A program made the translations under genes and the position numbers. The notes under the pieces are model-generated. The model did not search any database. It was not told where the DNA came from and worked only from the letters and a program-made list of their open reading frames with translations. From Dokdonella_A sp014338185 (GTDB lineage: Bacteria; Pseudomonadota; Gammaproteobacteria; Xanthomonadales; Rhodanobacteraceae): DNA of 64,000 nucleotides. Location of the stretch: contig SZOS01000006.1 of NCBI GenBank assembly GCA_030263295.1, positions 24,160 through 88,159 of the forward strand. The letters are read 5' to 3'. Numbering within the stretch: the stretch's first letter is position 1; each line of letters begins with the position of its first letter. Positions 44,601-53,175 of the stretch are shown here, in pieces.

Positions 44601-45338
44601 GAAATCCACCGCGTAAGCCAGGAGCGCGTCGCGATCGTGTCGGCCAATCTGCGCCACGGCGACCTCGGCAGTGCCGTGGCCGAGGTGGAGCATCTCGTGG
44701 CCAGCCATCCGCTGGCGGCGGGCGTGAAGGTGCACGTGGGCGGCCAGAGCGAAGAGCTGGATGCGTCGGTGCGCTCGCTGTTGTTCGCGTTGGGACTGGC
44801 GATCTTCCTCGTCTACCTGGTGATGGCCTCGCAGTTCGAGTCGCTCCTGCATCCGTTCGTGATCATGTTCTCGATCCCGCTGGCCGCGGTCGGTGCGGTG
44901 CTCGCGCTCAAGCTGTCGGGCTCGGCGATCTCGGTGGTGGTGTTCATCGGCCTCATCATGCTGGTCGGCATCGTGGTCAAGAATGCGATCGTGCTGATCG
45001 ACCGCGTGAACCAGCTGCGCGAGGCCGGCGTGGCCAAGCGCGAGGCGCTGGCACAGGCTGCCGAGTCGCGCCTGCGCCCGATCGTGATGACCACGCTGTG
45101 CACCTTGTTCGGCTTTGCGCCGCTGGCGCTGGGTTGGGGCGAGGGCGCCGAGGTGCGCGCGCCGATGGCCCTGACCGTGATCGGTGGCCTGGCGGTATCG
45201 ACGCTGCTCACGTTGGTGGTGGTGCCGGTGGTGTATGACCTGCTCGACCGGCGCGGTGACGAGTGGTACCGCGCGCGCGCGGCGCACGCCGCTCGTGGCG
45301 AGGCGACGGGCACCGCCTTGCTGGAATCGCCCACATGA
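41670..45338 (+). CDS. RND efflux permease with an extra ~190-residue hydrophobic insertion
   Basis: A 1222-residue RND transporter starting at GTG 41670. RRVTIGMLTVTLVLFGVIGLAGL is TM1; LATGMVVDDSIVVLENIARLRERG is the TM4 proton-relay region with the Asp pair. TM7 onwards resumes at AHPWRVLGTAALALAATLALVP. Between TM6 and TM7, residues ~492-685 form an Arg/Ala/Leu-rich insertion with several hydrophobic stretches (for example IAALYFVLVCVVLALAGLL and LVLLPLLVSLLAAQALGAL) where typical RND pumps (~1030 residues) have only a short linker. The stop overlaps the next start as ATGA. The substrate is unknown. Confidence 0.9.
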   Translation: MNLPEFATRRRVTIGMLTVTLVLFGVIGLAGLKVNLLPDLSYPTLTVRTDYEGAAPAEIENLVSQPVEEAVGVVKNVRKVHSVSRTGQSDVVLEFAWGTDMDMASLEVRDKLDSVQLPLEAKKPLLLRFNPSTDPILRLGLSMAPGHEAGEVQLKQLRRFADEDLKKHLAPVAGVAAVKVGGGLEDEIEVLVDQQQLARLGIDINEVNTRLKNENVNASGGRVDEGSQRFLVRTVNQFRSLDEIRELVVRIDAGVPIRLKDVAQVRQGHKEREGIVRIDGREAIELAIYKEGDANTVSVAGAVRAELARLEAGLPAGARLTTIEDQSRFIEAALHDVEKDALIGGALAILIILLFLRDGWSTFIVSLSLPVSLIATFFFMDQLHLSLNVMSLGGLALATGMVVDDSIVVLENIARLRERGLGVVAAAVQGAREVGMAVTASTLTTVAVFFPLVFVQGVAGQLFRDQALTITFAMLVSLAVAMTLIPMLASLKGRSPLAWSDEAAPLPSLWRTACGGAWALLAWPLRVRRGPLRIGLFALTLPLRLGIAALYFVLVCVVLALAGLLRRALRAGFACLRLMRGEAAPAPRELLRAARARVRALLRWPLDRALPERRRRALFLASAPVRLVLLPLLVSLLAAQALGALALGALGALVRRGLGLLGWLVVGAYERAAQAYHRLLPRALAHPWRVLGTAALALAATLALVPTLGLDLIPQLAQGRFEMTVTLPPGTPLADTDRVVATIAERHAKDPGVASIYGVAGTGTRLDASPTESGENIARLSIALANGGGKAVEAAAIERLRGDVPRSDAQVKFARPQLFSFAAPLEVEIRGYDLDALAKAGQRLGELMRASPRFADVKSTVEGGYPEVQIHFDQDRAAALGLTTRDIADRVVRKVKGEVATRYDFRDRKIDVLVRARSDDRASVADIGNLVIGYVTPAVASAGASDGSGLSETARSSSDVPIRLAAVAEVVATQGPSEIHRVSQERVAIVSANLRHGDLGSAVAEVEHLVASHPLAAGVKVHVGGQSEELDASVRSLLFALGLAIFLVYLVMASQFESLLHPFVIMFSIPLAAVGAVLALKLSGSAISVVVFIGLIMLVGIVVKNAIVLIDRVNQLREAGVAKREALAQAAESRLRPIVMTTLCTLFGFAPLALGWGEGAEVRAPMALTVIGGLAVSTLLTLVVVPVVYDLLDRRGDEWYRARAAHAARGEATGTALLESPT

Positions 45339-48300
45339 CCCTGGCCGAGCTGAGCCTGCGTCGCCCGGTCAGCGCGATCATGCTGTTCGTGTCGATGGTC
45401 GCGATCGGGCTGATCGCGGCGTTCCGCCTGCCGCTGGAGCAGTTCCCGGCGATCGATGCGCCATTCCTGTTCGTGCAGGTGCCGTATCCGGGCTCCACCC
45501 CGACCGAGATCGAGCGCACGATCACGCGTCCGATCGAGGAGGCGCTGGCGACGCTGCCCGGCATCCACCGCATGCAGTCCTCGTCGGAAGCCGAATCCGC
45601 GCAGATCTTCCTCGAGTTCAAATGGGGCGAGCCGATCGCGATCAAGGCGGTGCAGGCGCGCGAGCGCATCGACGCGATCCGGGCGGAGCTGCCGTCGGAC
45701 CTGCAGCGCTATTTCGTGCACAAGTTTTCGACCGGCGACGAACCGGTGCTGCAGTTGCGCGTGGCCTCGCGCGGCGCGGATCTGGCCAATGCCTGGGAAC
45801 TCATCGATCGCGAGATCAAGCGCCCGCTCGAGCGCATCCCGGGCGTGGCCAGCGTCGAAGTGTCCGGCATCGGCAGGCCCGAGGTGCAGATCGAGTTGTC
45901 GGCCGATCGCCTCAGCGCCCACCATGTCAGCCTCGATGAGCTCTACCAGCGCCTGGCCGCGGCCAACTTCGCGCTGTCGGCCGGACGCATCGATGCCGCG
46001 GGCAAGCGTCTGCGCGTGGAACCGCAGGGCCAGTGGCGCAGCCTCGACGACATCCGCGCGGTGCCGATCGACGCCAGCGGGCTCAAGCTCGGCGACATCG
46101 CCAGCGTGAGCCTGCGCCCGGCGCGGGTCGAGTTCGCGCGCCGGCTCGACGGCAAGCCCGCGGTGGGCATCGACATCCGCCGCGAGCGCAATGCCAACCT
46201 CGTCGACATCGGCAGTGCGGTGATGGCGCAGGTGCGCCGGATCCAGGCATCGCCCGACCTGGCCGGCGTGCAGGTGTACGCGATGCAGAGCCAGGCCGAC
46301 AGCGTGACCGGCGCGCTGTCGCAGCTCGGGCGGGCAGGGTTGGAAGGCACGCTGCTGTCGGTGCTCGTGCTGTTCTTCTTCCTGCGCGACTGGGCCTCGA
46401 CCCTGATGGTGTCGCTCGCGATCCCGATCTGCTTCGTGATCACGCTCGGCTGCATGCATTTCCTCGGCATCAGCCTCAACGTGCTGTCGATGATGGGCTT
46501 GCTGCTCGCGGTGGGCATGCTGGTCGACAACGCGGTGGTGGTGGTCGAGAGCATCTACCAGTACCGCGAGAAACATCCCGACCAGCCGTGGTACAGCGCG
46601 GTGCAGGGCACCCAGGTGGTCGGTGTGGCGATCGCCGCGGGCACGCTGTCGAGCGTGATCGTGTTCCTGCCCAACATCTTCGGCGAGGCCAACAACATCT
46701 CGATCTTCCTCGCCCAGGTCGCGATCACGATGTCGATCGCGCACCTGGCCTCGTGGCTGGTGGCGGTCAGCCTCGTGCCGATGCTGGCCTCGCGCCTGCC
46801 GGCGCCGCGCTTCCTCGGTCGCACCAGTGCGATCACGCGCCTGCGCGACGGCTACGGCCGCGTCATCGGCTGGACGCTGCGTCATCGGCGCTGGACCATG
46901 CTCGCGCTGGTGGCGATGAGCCTGCTCAGCGTGCTGCCGATGACCTTGACCAAGTACGACATGTTCGACGATGGCCAGTCGCGCCGCCTGCAGCTGTACT
47001 ACCAGCTCAACGCCAACTACCGCCTCGCCGACCTCAGGCCCGACATCCTCAAGGTCGAGAAGTACCTCGACGAGAACCGCGAGCGCTTCCAGATCGCCTC
47101 GATCTACTCCTGGTACGGCGAGCAGGGTTTCGCGGTGACGCGCATCCTGCTCACCGAGCCCAGTCCCGGCCTGGCCGAGTGGCTGGCCGAATGGGTCGGG
47201 CGTGGCAGCACGCGCCCCGCGTCGCAGATCAAGGAGGAGATCCGCGCGGGCCTGCCGCGCATCGCGACCGGCCGGATCGGTTTCGACGGCAATGGCAATG
47301 GCAGCCTCAGCGGCGGCATCGACATCGCCCTGGTGGGTGATTCGATGCAGCAACTGCGCGAGCTGTCGACCAGCGTCGTGGGCGTGTTGTCGCGCCTGCC
47401 GAGCCTGCGCGACGTGCGCCCGGACAAGGGCAACGGCGATCGCGAGATGCAGGTGCGCGTGGATCGCGACCGCGCGCGGCAGTACGGCTTCGATGCGCAG
47501 ACGGTGGCGAGCTTCATCCAGATCGCACTGCGGGGCATGCCGCTGCGCGATTTCAATGCCGACGACCGCCAGTTGCCGGTGTGGCTGCGCTTCCAGGGCA
47601 GCGACACGCGCAGCATGGCGGGACTGTCCGACTTCAAGCTGCGTGCGGCCGATGGCAGCCAGGTACCGCTGCTGGCGATGCTGCGCACCGATTCGCGCCA
47701 GACACCCTCGGCGATCCAGCGCGAGGACCGCATGACCGCGTTCAAGATCGTGGCCAACCTTGCCGAGGACCACACCATGGGCGATGCGCGCGCGCAGATC
47801 AGCCGCGCGCTCGATGCGATGGCATGGCCGCCCGGCTATCGCTGGAGCTTCGGCCAGGGCTTCGACCGCGCCGACCAGGCCGGCCAGCAGATGCTGTTCA
47901 ACACGCTCATCGCCTTGATCCTCGTGTACGTGGTGATGTGCGCGATGTTCGAATCGCTGATCTATCCGGCGGCGATCCTCACCACCTTCGTGTTCTCGGT
48001 GTTCGGCGTGTTCTGGCTGTTCTGGCTCACCGGCACCACGTTCTCGATCATGGCCGCGATCGGCATCCTCATCCTCATGGGCGTGGTGGTGAACAACGGC
48101 ATCGTGATGATCGTGCACATCAACACGCTGCGCCTGGCCGGACACGCGCGCAGCGAGGCGCTCGTGCTCGGCGCGCAGGAACGCCTGCGCCCGGTGCTCA
48201 TGACGATGGCCACCGCGATCCTGGGCATGCTGCCGCTCGCGCTGGGCGGCGCGCAGGCGTGGAGCGATGGCCCGCCCTACTATCCGATGGCGCGCGCGAT

Positions 48301-48442
48301 CGCGGGCGGCCTCACCTTCTCGACCATCGTCACGCTGCTGGCGCTGCCATGCATCTATGCCCTGCTCGACGACGCGCGGGTGTGGATGCGCGGCGTGGTG
48401 GCCGCGGCGCGCGCGGGGCAGGGCGCCGCGCGCCCGGCCTGA
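45335..48442 (+). CDS. RND efflux permease, second subunit
   Basis: A 1035-residue RND transporter of normal length. TM1 is SAIMLFVSMVAIGLIAAFRL; VPYPGSTPTEIERTITRPIEEALATLPG opens the porter domain; TM4 is GLLLAVGMLVDNAVVVVESIYQYRE, where the second Asp of the usual D-D pair is Asn. The C-terminal half repeats the fold (LALILVYVVMCAMFESLIYP). One adaptor with two different permeases resembles MdtABC, in which the two permeases form a heterotrimer. The D-N here and D-D in the first permease support a division of labour. No outer-membrane channel gene is in the operon. Confidence 0.92.
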   Translation: MTLAELSLRRPVSAIMLFVSMVAIGLIAAFRLPLEQFPAIDAPFLFVQVPYPGSTPTEIERTITRPIEEALATLPGIHRMQSSSEAESAQIFLEFKWGEPIAIKAVQARERIDAIRAELPSDLQRYFVHKFSTGDEPVLQLRVASRGADLANAWELIDREIKRPLERIPGVASVEVSGIGRPEVQIELSADRLSAHHVSLDELYQRLAAANFALSAGRIDAAGKRLRVEPQGQWRSLDDIRAVPIDASGLKLGDIASVSLRPARVEFARRLDGKPAVGIDIRRERNANLVDIGSAVMAQVRRIQASPDLAGVQVYAMQSQADSVTGALSQLGRAGLEGTLLSVLVLFFFLRDWASTLMVSLAIPICFVITLGCMHFLGISLNVLSMMGLLLAVGMLVDNAVVVVESIYQYREKHPDQPWYSAVQGTQVVGVAIAAGTLSSVIVFLPNIFGEANNISIFLAQVAITMSIAHLASWLVAVSLVPMLASRLPAPRFLGRTSAITRLRDGYGRVIGWTLRHRRWTMLALVAMSLLSVLPMTLTKYDMFDDGQSRRLQLYYQLNANYRLADLRPDILKVEKYLDENRERFQIASIYSWYGEQGFAVTRILLTEPSPGLAEWLAEWVGRGSTRPASQIKEEIRAGLPRIATGRIGFDGNGNGSLSGGIDIALVGDSMQQLRELSTSVVGVLSRLPSLRDVRPDKGNGDREMQVRVDRDRARQYGFDAQTVASFIQIALRGMPLRDFNADDRQLPVWLRFQGSDTRSMAGLSDFKLRAADGSQVPLLAMLRTDSRQTPSAIQREDRMTAFKIVANLAEDHTMGDARAQISRALDAMAWPPGYRWSFGQGFDRADQAGQQMLFNTLIALILVYVVMCAMFESLIYPAAILTTFVFSVFGVFWLFWLTGTTFSIMAAIGILILMGVVVNNGIVMIVHINTLRLAGHARSEALVLGAQERLRPVLMTMATAILGMLPLALGGAQAWSDGPPYYPMARAIAGGLTFSTIVTLLALPCIYALLDDARVWMRGVVAAARAGQGAARPA

Positions 48443-48454
48443 GCGGCGCGGACG

Positions 48455-50935
48455 TCAGGCCAGCGTCGCGAGCGCGCCGTGCAGCGCCTGGTCCAGGCGC
48501 GCATCCAGTGCCGCGTCCGCTGCGGGCAGCGCGCTCCAGCGCGTGAGCAGGTCGGCGATCTCGTGGGCCGGCGTGGCTGCGGCACGGCCCGACATGCGCG
48601 CCGCGAGTCGTTCGACCTGACGCAGGCGGCGGCGCTCCCGGTCCTCGTCGGGCGAATCGATGCCCGCGAGCGCCTCCAACTCGACCAGCACGTCGCGCAG
48701 CGCATCCTCATCGGGTGCATCGGCAGGCGTGCCCGCGAGCGCGCGTTCGAAGCGTTGACTCAGCACGGCCGCGGCGATGTCGCCGGCGCCGGGCGCCTGC
48801 CAGCGCTCGCGCAGCGCCGCGGCCTGTGCCGGCCCGGCCTCGGCCGCGCGGCACAGGCGGTAGCGGGCCTGCCAGTCGGCGTAGCGCTGTTGCCGGCGCG
48901 TGCGATCACGTTGCCGCGCACGCTCGCGCAGCTGCTCCTGCGCCGTGGCGTGGCGAGCGCGCAGCGCGGCATCGTCCACGCGCAGTGCATTCCATGCCGC
49001 CTCGATGCGCGCCAACGCGGCGCGCTCGGGTTCGGCCTCGGCCGCAGCCAGTGCTTCGAGTTCGCTGCACAAGTCCTGTGCCTGGGCGCGGGCCTCGTCC
49101 TCGCGCTGGCTGCGTTGCGCGCGCTGCGCATCCAGTTGCGCGAACACGCGATCGATGGCGTCGCGGAACGTCCGCCATTGCGCCTGGTCGCGCGCGCGCT
49201 TGCCGTTGCCGGCCTCGCGCCAGCGCGCCTGCAGATCGCGCGCGGCCGCGACCGCGCCGCGCGGCAAGGCGTCGGCGAGCGATTGCGCCTGGCTGATGAG
49301 TTCCTGCTTGCGCGCGCCCACGGCCTCGTCATGGCGCGCGATCTGCGCGTCGAGCGCACGCAGCGCGTCCTTGAGCGATTGCGCGAGCGCCTTGCGCTCG
49401 CGCGGCTCGATGCGGTCGAGCCCGCGCAGTGCCTGCACGCAGCGTTGGCGCAACCCGCGCACGAGCGCGAGGTCGGCGTCGCTCACGGGCAGGGCGGCCA
49501 CCTGGGCGAGCAGCGCGGCCAGTTGCGCCGCCTGGCCTTCGCGCAGTTCCTGGCGTTTCCGGAAATAGCCGCGCGTGGGCTCCAGCGCCGCGCGACAGGC
49601 GGCGTGGAAGCGCCGGGCGAGGCCGCCCACGCGCATGCTGCCGGCCTCGACCTTGTCCAGCAGCTGCCACTCGCGCTGTGCATCGTGCAGTTTGGCCGCG
49701 ACCGCATCGGGATGCAGTCCGGCCGCGGGCAAGGCCTCGATTTCCTCGCACAGCTGGCGGCGGCGCTGGTTGTCGGCCCAGTGCTGCCAGCGCGTGAGCT
49801 GCGTGTAGCGCTCGTGGGTGGCGGCCAGCGCCTGCTGCAGGGCATCCGGCAATGCGCCGTCGATGCGCGCGCGCAGCGCATCGATGCGCGCCTTGGCCGC
49901 GTGTGCGCGCGCAGCGGCACCCGCATCGAGCGCCGCCGACCACTCGCGTTGTTGCTGCTGCAACTCGTGCACGAGCGCGCGCTGCTGTTCCTGTTGCTGG
50001 CGGCGCGCGGCCTGCGCTTCGTCGAGCGAGGCGGCGAAACGCGCCTGCGCGATCAGGCTCGCGCCGAGGTCGTCGCTGGTGTTGCCCACCTGCGGTGCGG
50101 GAACCTGGGTGACCGGCTCGGGTCCGGCCGGTGGCGGCACCACGGGTGCGGCCGGCGCTCGCGGCGCACGCGCGGCCGCCAGCAGCTCGAGGGCAGTCGC
50201 GAAGCGCTGGCGCAGCGGCGCGGGCGCGTCCGCCTCGATCTCATGCCATTGGCGCAGCAGCTGCGCCTGCGCCTCGGCCGAGGCGGGCATGCGCAGCAGC
50301 TGCTCGACCTGCTCACACAGCTGGCGCGCCCGCTGCTCGAGCGCGGCACCATGGCCGCGCGCGATGCGCAGCGCCTCGATGCGCTCGCGCGCGCGGCGGT
50401 TGACCGCCTTGTCGGACTTGCGCGCACGCTCGGCGAGGCGCTCGAGCTGCTTTTCGTCATCGATGCGCTCGACCAGCACGAGGCGGATCGCGGGATCGGG
50501 GTCTTCCAGCGCGCGGGCGAACAACAGTGCCGACTTGTCGATGCGTGCGAGCGCGGCCTGGCGCAGTTCCGGCTCACTCGCGCGCGTGGCGATGCGCTCG
50601 ATGAGTTCGGCATCGTCCTGGGCGCGCAGCAGGCGCAAGCGCTCGCCGGCGCCGGGTGCGTTGGCGTGGGTGCCGGTGAGCAGGTCCAACCACAGCAGGC
50701 GCGCCTGCTTGCGCACCTCGGCGTCGGCATCGTCGCGCGCCATGCCCTGGGCGAGCGCGGGCTCGGCCAGCCGGCGCAGCGCCGCCAGGCGCACCTGCGC
50801 GTCCTCGTCCTCGCGCGCGAAGCGCGCCAGTTGCGCCACCAGCTCGGGTGCAGCGTCGTGCGCGACGGCATCGCGTCGTTCGGCGGCGTTGCGCGATTGC
50901 CAGCGGGGTTTGTTGAACAGCGAGGTCAGTTTCAT
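48455..50935 (-). CDS. DUF349 repeat protein
   Basis: An 826-residue soluble, almost wholly helical protein. The first ~200 residues are HEAT-like (VRLAALRRLAEPALAQ, IRLVLVERIDDEKQLERLAE). From about 330 on come DUF349 repeats with the family's W-rich pattern, such as LTRWQHWADNQRRRQLCEEIEAL and DLQARWREAGNGKRARDQAQWRTFRDAIDRVFAQL. DUF349 proteins are large coiled-coil proteins of unknown function found in gammaproteobacteria and actinobacteria. It is the last gene of the minus-strand run that begins at 54590. Confidence 0.85.
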   Translation of the reverse strand: MKLTSLFNKPRWQSRNAAERRDAVAHDAAPELVAQLARFAREDEDAQVRLAALRRLAEPALAQGMARDDADAEVRKQARLLWLDLLTGTHANAPGAGERLRLLRAQDDAELIERIATRASEPELRQAALARIDKSALLFARALEDPDPAIRLVLVERIDDEKQLERLAERARKSDKAVNRRARERIEALRIARGHGAALEQRARQLCEQVEQLLRMPASAEAQAQLLRQWHEIEADAPAPLRQRFATALELLAAARAPRAPAAPVVPPPAGPEPVTQVPAPQVGNTSDDLGASLIAQARFAASLDEAQAARRQQQEQQRALVHELQQQQREWSAALDAGAAARAHAAKARIDALRARIDGALPDALQQALAATHERYTQLTRWQHWADNQRRRQLCEEIEALPAAGLHPDAVAAKLHDAQREWQLLDKVEAGSMRVGGLARRFHAACRAALEPTRGYFRKRQELREGQAAQLAALLAQVAALPVSDADLALVRGLRQRCVQALRGLDRIEPRERKALAQSLKDALRALDAQIARHDEAVGARKQELISQAQSLADALPRGAVAAARDLQARWREAGNGKRARDQAQWRTFRDAIDRVFAQLDAQRAQRSQREDEARAQAQDLCSELEALAAAEAEPERAALARIEAAWNALRVDDAALRARHATAQEQLRERARQRDRTRRQQRYADWQARYRLCRAAEAGPAQAAALRERWQAPGAGDIAAAVLSQRFERALAGTPADAPDEDALRDVLVELEALAGIDSPDEDRERRRLRQVERLAARMSGRAAATPAHEIADLLTRWSALPAADAALDARLDQALHGALATLA

Positions 50936-50989
50936 CGGTAGGCCGGGGCCCGAAGGCTCGTGCGCCCGCGACCGGCGCGGGCGCGAAGA

Positions 50990-52225
50990 TCAGAACAGGG
51001 TGCGGATGATGTGGATGCCGGCGGTGTACTCGCCCAGCACGGTGCCGAAGGTGACGAACATGAAGTTGAGCAGGGTGCGCGCGATGCGGTTCTTCCACCA
51101 GCCGCTCCAGTGCGCGACGTCGTCGCGCAGCGCATCGAAGTCGGCCACGCGCGGCTTGCGCAGCCATGCTTCCACGCCTGCGCTCACCGCCGAGGCCGGG
51201 ATGCCGGGCCGGAACGGCTTGAGGGGCGCGGTGATGAAGGCGGCCAGCACGCTCAGCGGATGGGCCGCCGCGGCGATCGCGCCGATCGCGGCAAAACCGC
51301 CCGTGAACAGCACCCAGGCGAGCAGTGCGTCGGTGCCGGCGCGGGCGCCGCGGGTGAAGGCCAGGCCGATCGCGGCTGCGATGACCACGAACACCGTGGC
51401 GGCGATGATCCGTGGCCAGCGCGAGGCCGGCGGCGTGCTTGCGAGCTGGTCGATGAGTGGCTGCGGCGCGTCGCGCTGGGTGGACAATTCCTGCTCGATG
51501 CCCTGCAGGTGGCCCGCGCCAATCACCACCAGCACCTTGCGCGCGCTGCCTTCGCCGGCGTGGCGGCGCAGTTGCGCGCTCATGAAGCGATCACGCTCGG
51601 CGATGAGCGCCTCGTACAGCGGCGGCGACTCGCGCGCGAATTCGTTGAACATGCTGCCGAGCAGGTCGCCCTGCTTGAGTTTTTCGATTTCCTCCTCGCT
51701 CACTTCCTCGCGCGTGAGCAGGCTCGCACCGAGTCCGCCGACGATCGCCATGCGGTCGAGGAAGCCGACGCTGCGATGGGCACGCTTGAGCGTGGTGCCG
51801 ATCTCGCGATCGATCAGCCACAGTGGCAGGCCGCGTTGTTCGGCGCCGTCGATCGCGGCCTTCATCTCGGCGCCCGGCTCGATGTGGAACTGCTCGGCCA
51901 GGCGGCGCTGGAACGCCGACAGGGCGAGGTTGGCGGCCACCAGGCCGACCTTGCGCTGGCGGATCACCTGGAACAGGTCGAGGTTGCGGAACGCCTCGGG
52001 GTTGCGGATCGACTGGTAGCGCGAGTTGCACAGCTCCACCGCCACCGCATCGAACGATTCCCGCTCGAGCATGGCGCGCACCGCCTCGGCGCTCACGCGC
52101 GACACGTGGGCGGTGCCCAGCAGCACGAATTCCACGCCGTCGCGCTGCACGCGCGCGAGCGGCTGCGCGGCGAGCACGTCGGTGGCGGCGCTGGCGCTGG
52201 CAGCCGTGGCGACGGGTTCAGTCAT
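50990..52225 (-). CDS. TraB family (TIKI/GumN-like) membrane protein
   Basis: A 411-residue protein. The TraB core begins FVLLGTAHVSRVSAEAVR, with the conserved His, continues FDAVAVELCNSRYQ and PLWLIDREIGTTLKRAHRSV, and closes with VLVVIGAGHLQGIEQEL (GxGH). The last ~140 residues carry two or three membrane helices (IIAATVFVVIAAAIGLAF, LLAWVLFTGGFAAIGAIAAA). This is the form related to the pheromone shut-down protein TraB and the mitochondrial TRABD branch. The activity may be metalloprotease-like but is unproven in bacteria. Its start lies 2 bases after the aguB stop, so it is co-transcribed. Confidence 0.87.
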   Translation of the reverse strand: MTEPVATAASASAATDVLAAQPLARVQRDGVEFVLLGTAHVSRVSAEAVRAMLERESFDAVAVELCNSRYQSIRNPEAFRNLDLFQVIRQRKVGLVAANLALSAFQRRLAEQFHIEPGAEMKAAIDGAEQRGLPLWLIDREIGTTLKRAHRSVGFLDRMAIVGGLGASLLTREEVSEEEIEKLKQGDLLGSMFNEFARESPPLYEALIAERDRFMSAQLRRHAGEGSARKVLVVIGAGHLQGIEQELSTQRDAPQPLIDQLASTPPASRWPRIIAATVFVVIAAAIGLAFTRGARAGTDALLAWVLFTGGFAAIGAIAAAAHPLSVLAAFITAPLKPFRPGIPASAVSAGVEAWLRKPRVADFDALRDDVAHWSGWWKNRIARTLLNFMFVTFGTVLGEYTAGIHIIRTLF

Positions 52226-52227
52226 GG

Positions 52228-53112
52228 TCAGTCACGGTAGCGGCGGACGAGGTCGGCGTAGGCGTCGATGCGGCGATCGCGCAGGAACGGCCAGATCCGG
52301 CGCACCGCCTCGCTGCGCGCGAGGTCGACCTGCGCCAGCAGCAGTTCGGGCGCGTCGCTGCCCGCGCGTGCGAGCCATTCGCCCTGCGGCCCGGCCACGA
52401 AACTCGTGCCCCAGAAATCGATGCCGCTGCCCGCGTGCGGCGAGGCTTCGAATCCGGTGCGGTTGCAGGCGAGCAAGGGCAGGCCGTTGGCGACCGCGTG
52501 GCCACGCTGCACGGTGAGCCAGGCCTCGCGCTGGCGCTCCTTTTCGGCTGCGTCATCGCCGGGGTCCCAGCCGATCGCAGTCGGGTAGAGCAGCAGTTCC
52601 GCGCCCGCGAGCGCCATGAGCCGCGCCGCTTCCGGGTACCACTGGTCCCAGCACACCAGCACGCCGAGTTTGCCGACCGAGGTGGCGATCGGTTCGAAGC
52701 CGAGGTCGCCGGGCGTGAAGTAGAACTTTTCGTAGAACGCGGGATCGTCGGGGATGTGCATCTTGCGGTAGCGCCCGGCGATGCGCGCGGAGCGGTCGAA
52801 CACCACCGCGGTGTTGTGGTACAGCCCGGCGGCGCGGCGCTCGAACAGCGAGGCGACGAGCACGAGCTGGAGTTCTTCGGCGAGCGCGCCCAGGCGCTGC
52901 GTGCTTGGCCCCGGGATCGGCTCGGCACGGTCGAACTCGGCCACGGCCTCGTGCTGGCAGAAGTAGGGGCCGTTGTGCAGTTCCTGCAGCAGCACGAGCT
53001 GGGCACCGGCCGCGGCGGCGCGGCGCAGGCCGGCCTCGATCGCGTCGAGATTGGCATCGCGGCTGCCATGGTCGATGTCCTGCAGCAGCGCGACCTTGAG
53101 TGTGTGTGCCAT
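52228..53112 (-). CDS. aguB: N-carbamoylputrescine amidase
   Basis: A 294-residue nitrilase-superfamily enzyme with the Glu-Lys-Cys triad in VLLQELHNGPYFCQ (Glu), YRKMHIPDDPAFYEKFYF (Lys) and LVCWDQWYPEAARLMAL (Cys). The phrase MHIPDDPAFYEKFYFTPGD is specific to N-carbamoylputrescine amidases. It hydrolyses N-carbamoylputrescine to putrescine, ammonia and CO2, the step after agmatine deiminase, encoded 63 bases upstream. ATG 53112 (MAHTLKVALLQ) is preferred to one nine codons earlier. Confidence 0.95.
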   Translation of the reverse strand: MAHTLKVALLQDIDHGSRDANLDAIEAGLRRAAAAGAQLVLLQELHNGPYFCQHEAVAEFDRAEPIPGPSTQRLGALAEELQLVLVASLFERRAAGLYHNTAVVFDRSARIAGRYRKMHIPDDPAFYEKFYFTPGDLGFEPIATSVGKLGVLVCWDQWYPEAARLMALAGAELLLYPTAIGWDPGDDAAEKERQREAWLTVQRGHAVANGLPLLACNRTGFEASPHAGSGIDFWGTSFVAGPQGEWLARAGSDAPELLLAQVDLARSEAVRRIWPFLRDRRIDAYADLVRRYRD

Positions 53113-53175
53113 CGGTGTCGGGTTCCGCAACACAATCATCGATGGTAGCGCGAATCGCCGCCATCGCGGCGCCGA

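Noticed and set aside
41502..48145. Two frames of more than 1100 codons on the minus strand opposite the RND genes
   Set aside because: Almost pure His/Arg/Gln/Asp low-complexity translation; no structure expected, and the RND permeases explain the locus.
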